Position numbers and translations under genes: made by a program | Part shown: positions 7,959-12,929 of the stretch, piece by piece | Position numbering within the stretch: position 1 is the first letter of the stretch | Layout of the letters: every line of letters begins with the position of its first letter | Notes under the pieces: model-generated | The model's input: only the letters and a program-made list of their open reading frames with translations | What the model was told of the DNA's origin: nothing | Databases searched by the model: none | DNA from: an uncultured Prevotellaceae bacterium | Lineage (GTDB): Bacteria > Bacteroidota > Bacteroidia > Bacteroidales > Bacteroidaceae | Direction: 5' to 3' | Assembly (NCBI GenBank): GCA_902775075.1 | Contig: CACYKX010000119.1 | Coordinates: forward strand, 1-12,929 | DNA: 12,929 nucleotides

Positions 7959-8912
7959 ATGACAAGAAAGAGAATACAAAATAAGATTTCAGAGAGCCGC
8001 TTTGCCCTTCCTGCAGCGGCTCTTTACAGTGTTTTTACATGGCTCGCATGTGGACTTCTCACACACGGGTGGTGGCTTTCGTTCCTATTGATGATAGTAA
8101 CTTCTTACTTCATGGTGGAAGTAAACAACCGAAATGCACTGATCAGAATCTATAGTAGGATGGTGTCATGCTCCTTCCTCGTATTCTCCGTCATGGAAAA
8201 CTTTTTGTTCGGAAACAACACTGCCGCGGCAACAGGTCTTTGCTGTGCAGGATTCTTCTTGATGTTCTTTAAGACCTATCAACGCAAAGATAGTTCAACC
8301 TCCATATTCTATGCCTTCACTTTTCTAGGTATCCTTTCGTTCTTCTGTGTACAGATACTCTATCTATTACCGATCATCTGGATACTCCTTACCACAAAGA
8401 TCATGGCATGGAGTTGGCGCAACTTCTGGAGTTCGATATTAGGTATCATCATGCCATATTGGTTCCTAGAAGGCTACTATATATATATAGGGAAATACAG
8501 ATGGGTCATCGAACATCTCACGGAATTAATATCAGCAAATCAACTCTTTAACTGGACTATCATCGATATTCCAAGAAGAATATCTTTTATCTGGCTCGTC
8601 CTATTGTCTATAATAGGTATCGTCCATTTCTTGACAACAAGTTATAAAGACAACATCAAGGTACGCATGTTCTATGAGTCATTCATAACCATAGACATCG
8701 CCATATTCTTACTCCTATTGATTTTCCCAAGTCACTATGATGAACTGATTGCGGTTTTCACGGTAAGCACTTCCCCTATCATCGCCCACTACATAGCCCT
8801 TACCCGTGGAAAGGCAAACAACATCGTCTTCATATTCATAATGATCATCACCCTACTGATCACCCTATTTAATATGACACCAAACCTATGGATACACTTA
8901 TTCCATTTTTAA
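7959..8912 (+). CDS. Polytopic membrane protein of unknown function
   Basis: This 317-aa protein is not recognised. About nine to eleven hydrophobic segments can be seen (roughly 17-35, 39-54, 67-85, 90-104, 117-130, 132-147, 155-175, 208-227, 243-256, 262-281 and 287-305), with a basic N terminus (MTRKRIQNK) and short loops. There is no ABC-3 permease motif, Walker motif or transporter signature that I can identify; general shape resembles uncharacterised Bacteroidota membrane families of about 300 residues. It starts 3 nt after purD and overlaps the next gene by 25 nt, so translation is probably coupled on both sides. Nothing in the sequence supports a role in purine synthesis. A (TA)6 tract lies at 8478-8489. 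A partnership with the downstream transport-like genes is possible but unproven. Confidence 0.8.
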   Translation: MTRKRIQNKISESRFALPAAALYSVFTWLACGLLTHGWWLSFLLMIVTSYFMVEVNNRNALIRIYSRMVSCSFLVFSVMENFLFGNNTAAATGLCCAGFFLMFFKTYQRKDSSTSIFYAFTFLGILSFFCVQILYLLPIIWILLTTKIMAWSWRNFWSSILGIIMPYWFLEGYYIYIGKYRWVIEHLTELISANQLFNWTIIDIPRRISFIWLVLLSIIGIVHFLTTSYKDNIKVRMFYESFITIDIAIFLLLLIFPSHYDELIAVFTVSTSPIIAHYIALTRGKANNIVFIFIMIITLLITLFNMTPNLWIHLFHF

Positions 8913-10138
8913 CAGACTGGGGCTATTGGGGAATGCTTGTCGCTGCCTTTCTTGCCGGAAGTTTCTTTCCTTTCAGCAGTGAGGCTGTTATGGCAGGACT
9001 CATTGCCGCCAACCTGAATCCATGGCAGTTGGTTGTGTATGGCTCCATCGGAAATGTAGCAGGATCCCTATTCAATTATTTCCTGGGACGCTTGGGAAAA
9101 ATGGAATGGATAGAAAAATATCTGCACGTCAAGAAAAAAGATCTGGACAAGGCTCAGAAATTCATGAAAGGAAAAGGTGCCTGGGCCGGATTCTTTGCCT
9201 TTCTGCCCATTATCGGCTCTGCGATAACAATAGCTTTAGGACTGATGCGGGCTAACCTCACAATCAGTATCACAAGTATAACACTGGGTAAGGTATTAAG
9301 GTACATCATCTTGGTCGCCAGCATCTTATCAATATGTTCATGCAACATTGAGCAAAGTAGTCGTCCAGTCATTGCCGTGACCATAGAACCAATGCGATAT
9401 TTTACAGAACAAATCGTCGGCGACAGATATCAGGTGATGACGATGGTACCTTCGGGAATGAGCCCGGAAACCTACGAGCCAACACCAAGACAAATCGTTG
9501 AACTAAGTCATGCCGAATACTATATGAAGGTCGGAAAGATTGGTTTTGAACAGACTTGGATGCGAAAATTAAAACAAAACGCTCCCGGATTGGTCATCGT
9601 TGACACCTCTAAAGGTATCACCCCCATAAAAGATATAAACGGAATAGAAGACCCACATACTTGGATGAGTTGTTCATCGGCCAGAAAGATTGCTACTCAG
9701 ATATATCTCACCATGGTCAGAAAGTCTCCCAAGGATAGTAGTTTCTACAAGAACAACTATCTGAGACTGATCAAGAAAATCAATCAGGTGGATACAGAGA
9801 TCAGAGCGATGCTGAAAAAACAACCTTCTGGTCACACAGCTTTTCTCATCTATCACCCTACCCTTACCTATTTTTCAAGAGACTACAATTTTGAGCAGAT
9901 ACCACTCGAGGAGGAAGGCAAGGAACCAAGTGCCAGTCAAACGCAAGCTCTCATCGACAGAGCTAACAAGAGTGATATAAGAACCATCTTCGTACAGAAA
10001 CAATTCAGTCCGCGCAAAACCATCACCATACAAGAGGCGACCAATACGGGGACTACCGAGATAAATCCATTGAACTATAATTGGTCTGACGAAATGCTGA
10101 AGATCGCAAAGAGTCTAACCATAAAGAACAGAAAATGA
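8888..10138 (+). CDS. Fusion: YqaA/DedA-type VTT membrane domain + ZnuA/TroA-type metal-binding lipoprotein
   Basis: One uninterrupted 416-aa frame holds two proteins that are normally separate. Residues 1-150 match YqaA of the SNARE-associated/VTT group: GSFFPFSSE (24-32), a GNxxG-type motif (55-59), GWxR-like GLMR (118-121) and the final GKVLRY (134-139), followed by the last helix. E. coli YqaA ends about 15 residues past the equivalent point. Residues 157-416 are a periplasmic cluster A-I metal-binding protein: TIEPMRYF, SPETYEPTP (192-200), DPHTW with His257, YHP with His323, and EEGKEPSA. The first metal ligand, usually His in PHxYEPTP, is Glu194, and the His-rich loop of many zinc binders is absent. 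ICSC (149-152) forms a lipobox at the junction. The start ATG overlaps the preceding gene by 25 nt; the ABC ATPase follows after 1 nt. Metal (Zn or Mn) uptake is likely for the second half; the role of the first half is unknown. Confidence 0.85.
   Translation: MDTLIPFLTDWGYWGMLVAAFLAGSFFPFSSEAVMAGLIAANLNPWQLVVYGSIGNVAGSLFNYFLGRLGKMEWIEKYLHVKKKDLDKAQKFMKGKGAWAGFFAFLPIIGSAITIALGLMRANLTISITSITLGKVLRYIILVASILSICSCNIEQSSRPVIAVTIEPMRYFTEQIVGDRYQVMTMVPSGMSPETYEPTPRQIVELSHAEYYMKVGKIGFEQTWMRKLKQNAPGLVIVDTSKGITPIKDINGIEDPHTWMSCSSARKIATQIYLTMVRKSPKDSSFYKNNYLRLIKKINQVDTEIRAMLKKQPSGHTAFLIYHPTLTYFSRDYNFEQIPLEEEGKEPSASQTQALIDRANKSDIRTIFVQKQFSPRKTITIQEATNTGTTEINPLNYNWSDEMLKIAKSLTIKNRK
9299..9343 (+). other. 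Junction helix with lipobox (putative signal peptidase II site)
   Basis: This codes for residues 138-152: Arg-Tyr, a hydrophobic run IILVASILSI, then C-S-C. The residues before Cys152 (Ile-Cys-Ser) satisfy a lipobox, and Cys150 (Leu-Ser-Ile before it) is a weaker alternative. Lys135 and Arg138 put the start of the helix on the cytoplasmic side, so what follows should be outside. The segment can serve both as the terminal helix of the VTT domain and as a lipoprotein signal. The residues after the Cys (NIEQ) show no obvious surface-export signal, which suggests a periplasmic anchor. Confidence 0.6.
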
Positions 10139-10139
10139 T

Positions 10140-10844
10140 ATGGAACCAATTATCAAATTGACGAACATCACGGCTTCTTACGACAACAACATTGTCGTAA
10201 GTGATGCCAATCTCACAATATACGACCATGACTACTTAGGTGTCATAGGCCCCAACGGAGGTGGCAAGACCACATTGATGAAGATTCTGCTCGGACTCAA
10301 GAGTCCTAAAAGTGGAATGGTAGAATACTTCAGAAATGGCGAAAAGGTTGACGAGATTACGATGGGATATCTCCCACAATATAATGCCATAGACAGGAAA
10401 TTCCCTATCACAGTATATGAGGTTGTCTTATCGGGACTCTCCAAACAAAAAAAAATCCTACGCCCCTATACCAAGGAACAACACGCTCAAGTGAAAGCAT
10501 GCCTGAAATATATGGAACTGGATAAGTTCGAGAACACCCCTATCGGAGCCCTTAGTGGAGGACAGTTGCAGAGAGTACTGTTGGCAAGAGCCATCGTATC
10601 ACGTCCCGACGTCATCATACTGGATGAGCCGAACACCTATATAGACCGACATTTCCAGGAACAGATGTATGAAATGCTCGCAAATATCAACAAGCAATGT
10701 GCTATCGTCATCGTAAGTCATGACATCACCGAAATATTACAAAATGTAAAACACATAGCCTGCGTAAATCACAAACTGCATTATCACGAAACAGCCGATC
10801 TACCCAAAGATAAGTTAGAAGAACATTTCTTAAAAATGTATTAA
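10140..10844 (+). CDS. ABC transporter ATP-binding protein, metal (ZnuC/MntB-like) type
   Basis: This 234-aa cytoplasmic ATPase is complete. It has Walker A GPNGGGKTT (37-45, Lys43), Q-loop Gln80 in YLPQ, signature LSGGQ (138-142), Walker B VIILDEP (158-164, catalytic Glu163), D-loop NTYID and switch His194 in VSHD. The sequence around NTYIDRHFQ and the length are typical of ATPases that pair with cluster A-I binding proteins for zinc or manganese. It begins 1 nt after the fused binding-protein gene, so both are translated from one mRNA. It should energise import of the bound metal, but the membrane permease expected beside it is not in the window. An A9 run lies at 10447-10455. Confidence 0.9.
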   Translation: MEPIIKLTNITASYDNNIVVSDANLTIYDHDYLGVIGPNGGGKTTLMKILLGLKSPKSGMVEYFRNGEKVDEITMGYLPQYNAIDRKFPITVYEVVLSGLSKQKKILRPYTKEQHAQVKACLKYMELDKFENTPIGALSGGQLQRVLLARAIVSRPDVIILDEPNTYIDRHFQEQMYEMLANINKQCAIVIVSHDITEILQNVKHIACVNHKLHYHETADLPKDKLEEHFLKMY

Positions 10845-10860
10845 AACATTCTAATTTAAA

Positions 10861-10873
10861 GTAGCGAAGCTAC
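10861..10873. other. Short perfect hairpin after the ABC ATPase gene
   Basis: GTAGC (10861-10865) and GCTAC (10869-10873) form a 5-bp stem with a 3-nt loop, 17 nt after the ATPase stop. No T-run follows, so it is not a convincing intrinsic terminator. It may contribute to the end of the long transcript or be chance. Confidence 0.25.
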
Positions 10874-10886
10874 AATTCATAGGCGG

Positions 10887-10922
10887 TTTGGATAAAAATC
10901 TCAAAAGAAATAAGTATATTTG
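10887..10922 (+). promoter_or_regulatory. Putative promoter of the DUF2723 gene
   Basis: TATATTTG at 10915-10922 matches the -7 consensus TAnnTTTG. TTTG at 10887-10890 could be the -33 element, but the spacer is 24 nt rather than 19-21. The start of transcription would fall near 10927, leaving a leader of about 33 nt before the ATG at 10960. The remainder of the 115-nt intergenic region shows only the hairpin noted separately. Confidence 0.5.
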
Positions 10923-10959
10923 CACGGTATTTTGAAATCACAATAAATATTTATCATAA

Positions 10960-12929
10960 ATGAAACAGTACAGATTAGTGGACAATATTTTAGGCTGGGT
11001 GGCTTTTGTCATCGCAGCGTACACATACTGTTCCACAATTGAACCGACAGCCAGTTTCTGGGACTGTCCTGAATTTATTGTAACCGCATTCAAACAAGAG
11101 ATCGGTCACCCTCCTGGGGCACCTTTCTTCATGTTGCTCGGAAACATCTTCACACAATTTGCCAGCAATACCACAGAAGTGGCCAAGATGGTAAACACGA
11201 TGAGCGCGCTTCTTAGTGCAACATGTATCTTGTTCCTCTTCTGGACGATCACACACCTCACGAGGAAGTTGATTTTGCGCGACTGGAGTGAGATGACCCT
11301 CGGCAAACTAATAGCCATCGAAGCATCTGGAATGGTGGGAGCACTCATCTATTGCTGGAGCGACACCTTTTGGTTCTCTGCCGTGGAAGGTGAGGTATAT
11401 GCCTTCTCTTCAGCCTTCACAGCAGCAGTATTTTGGCTAATCCTGAAATGGGAAGACCATGCTGATGAACCACACAGCGACCGCTGGCTGGTACTGATCT
11501 TCTATATGACAGGTCTCAGCATCGGTGTACACCTGCTCAACCTGCTTTGCATCCCAGCCATCGTATTGGTATTCTACTACAAGAAATTCAAGGATGCCAA
11601 CCTTAAGGGTTCACTCATCGCATTGACAATTTCCTTTGTTGTCGTTGCTGCCGTCCTCTATGGTGTCGTCCCTGGCATCATCACAGTAGGCGGATGGTTT
11701 GAATTGTTCTTCGTGAACACCCTCGGATGCCCATTCAACACGGGTGAAATCATATACATCATCCTCCTGATTGCAACGGTAATATGGGCCATCTACGAGA
11801 CCTATCAAGATAAAAACCTGAAACGAGAGAACATCGCCTTCCTACTCGCAGTAGGTATGCTCGGCATTCCTTTCTATGGTTACGGATGGAGCGCATTCTT
11901 CATTGGTGTTGTCGTTCTCGTCGCACTATGGTTTGTACTAAACCGCAAAGTCAAGAAAGAGAAAGCCCTCGTACCGATGGTAAGTGCTCGCATCAAGAAC
12001 ACAACCTTATTGTGCATGTTGATGCTGATGATCGGATATTCCAGCTATGCACTCATCGTTATCCGAAGTACAGCGAACCCACCTATGGACGAAAACTCCC
12101 CGGAGGATATCTTTACTCTAGGTAGCTACTTGAGTCGTGACCAATATGGTGACCGTCCTTTATTGTATGGACAGGCTTACACCTCACAGGTAAAACTCGA
12201 ACAGGATGGCAATATGTGCAAACCTGTGACAGTAGAAGGTGCTCCAATCTATCAGCGCAAAGAAAAGGCTTCCAAGAACGAGAAAGACTCTTACTTCGTA
12301 GTAAGCCATAAGAACAAATATGTATATGCCCAGAACATGTTATTCCCTCGTATGTATGATGCAGCCCATCAGCAAGCATACGAAGACTGGATGGGAGGCG
12401 TTGATGGCAGTGAAGAACCTTACGACAGATGTGGTGAGAATATCATGGTCAAGATGCCTTCAGCATTGGAGAACATCAGATTCTTCCTCTCTTACCAGTG
12501 CAACTTCATGTATTGGAGATATTTCATGTGGAACTTTGCCGGTCGACAGAATGATCTGCAAGGCAATGGCGAACTAGAGCACGGTAACTGGATTACTGGT
12601 ATCAGTTTCTTGGATAATGCCCGTCTGGGTGACCAAAGCAAACTGCCGGATGAACTGAAAGAGAACAAGGGACACAATGTATTCTACTGTTTACCGCTAC
12701 TCTTAGGTTTGATCGGTCTATTCTGGCAAGCATATCGCGGACAAAGAGGTATACGCCAATTTTGGGTTGTATTCTTCCTGTTCTTCATGACAGGTCTAGC
12801 TATCGTAATCTATCTGAACCAGACCCCTATGCAACCACGTGAACGAGACTATGCCTATGCAGGTTCGTTCTATGCCTTTGCAATCTGGTGTGGTATGGGC
12901 GTTGCAGCTATCATCGACCTACTGAAGAA
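10960..12929 (+). CDS. DUF2723 family membrane protein, GT-C glycosyltransferase-like (3' end outside window)
   Basis: The frame is open from ATG 10960 to the end of the window (656 residues, no stop), so the gene is truncated by the window, not broken. It belongs to the DUF2723 family, large membrane proteins widespread in Bacteroidota and distantly like protein O-mannosyltransferases. The first loop after helix 1 carries TIEPTASFWDCPEF (26-39) with Asp35 and Glu38, the position of the acidic metal/catalytic motif in GT-C enzymes, then GHPPGAP (49-55). About ten hydrophobic helices follow, then a soluble region beginning near NPPMDENSPEDIF and, after another helix set, the family motif TPMQPRERDYAYAGSF. 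A role in glycosylation of exported proteins or lipids is inferred from the fold only. It has its own promoter box and appears separate from the metal-transport genes. Confidence 0.88.
   Translation, partial: MKQYRLVDNILGWVAFVIAAYTYCSTIEPTASFWDCPEFIVTAFKQEIGHPPGAPFFMLLGNIFTQFASNTTEVAKMVNTMSALLSATCILFLFWTITHLTRKLILRDWSEMTLGKLIAIEASGMVGALIYCWSDTFWFSAVEGEVYAFSSAFTAAVFWLILKWEDHADEPHSDRWLVLIFYMTGLSIGVHLLNLLCIPAIVLVFYYKKFKDANLKGSLIALTISFVVVAAVLYGVVPGIITVGGWFELFFVNTLGCPFNTGEIIYIILLIATVIWAIYETYQDKNLKRENIAFLLAVGMLGIPFYGYGWSAFFIGVVVLVALWFVLNRKVKKEKALVPMVSARIKNTTLLCMLMLMIGYSSYALIVIRSTANPPMDENSPEDIFTLGSYLSRDQYGDRPLLYGQAYTSQVKLEQDGNMCKPVTVEGAPIYQRKEKASKNEKDSYFVVSHKNKYVYAQNMLFPRMYDAAHQQAYEDWMGGVDGSEEPYDRCGENIMVKMPSALENIRFFLSYQCNFMYWRYFMWNFAGRQNDLQGNGELEHGNWITGISFLDNARLGDQSKLPDELKENKGHNVFYCLPLLLGLIGLFWQAYRGQRGIRQFWVVFFLFFMTGLAIVIYLNQTPMQPRERDYAYAGSFYAFAIWCGMGVAAIIDLLK

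Noticed and set aside
10861..10873. Hairpin as an intrinsic terminator of the seven-gene chain
   Set aside because: The stem is only 5 bp and no T-tract follows, so termination cannot be claimed.

Overview
The window looks like a core-genome segment of a Bacteroidota chromosome, most likely Prevotella or a close relative. The reasons are Bacteroidota-type promoter boxes (TAnnTTTG) before four of the transcription units, weak Shine-Dalgarno sequences, a DUF2723 membrane glycosyltransferase-like protein, an S9B-type secreted peptidase, and an RNA methyltransferase with a long Lys/Arg-rich tail. All genes are on the + strand. I see no tRNA, rRNA, CRISPR array, insertion sequence or phage gene.

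Layout. (1) 1-126 is the 3' end of an unidentified gene, closed by a clear intrinsic terminator at 145-174. (2) 253-2115 holds an orphan LuxR-type response regulator, then a lipid head-group pair: a PgpA-type phosphatase and a CDP-alcohol phosphatidyltransferase whose motifs resemble phosphatidylinositol-phosphate synthases. (3) 2202-10844 is a tightly packed chain of seven genes, with junctions from a 25-nt overlap to a 19-nt gap: serine O-acetyltransferase (cysE), THUMP-domain RNA methyltransferase, secreted prolyl oligopeptidase-family peptidase, purD, a polytopic membrane protein of unknown function, a fused DedA/YqaA-plus-metal-binding-lipoprotein gene, and a metal-type ABC ATPase. (4) After a 115-bp intergenic region with its own promoter box, a DUF2723 protein begins at 10960 and runs off the end of the window.

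The most unusual item is the single reading frame at 8888-10138. It joins a complete YqaA-type VTT membrane domain to a ZnuA/TroA-type substrate-binding protein. The last membrane helix of the first part doubles as a lipoprotein signal ending in a lipobox Cys. Topology by the positive-inside rule is consistent with export of the C-terminal half, so signal peptidase II could split the product into two proteins. The ATPase follows 1 nt later, but no recognisable ABC-3-type permease is present. Other points are an apparent in-frame loss of about 15-18 codons from the conserved GGYP region of PurD, an atypical receiver domain, a near-leaderless promoter/start arrangement at pgpA, and an inverted repeat overlapping the cysE promoter. 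Functions come from motif recognition by eye; nothing was searched or computed.
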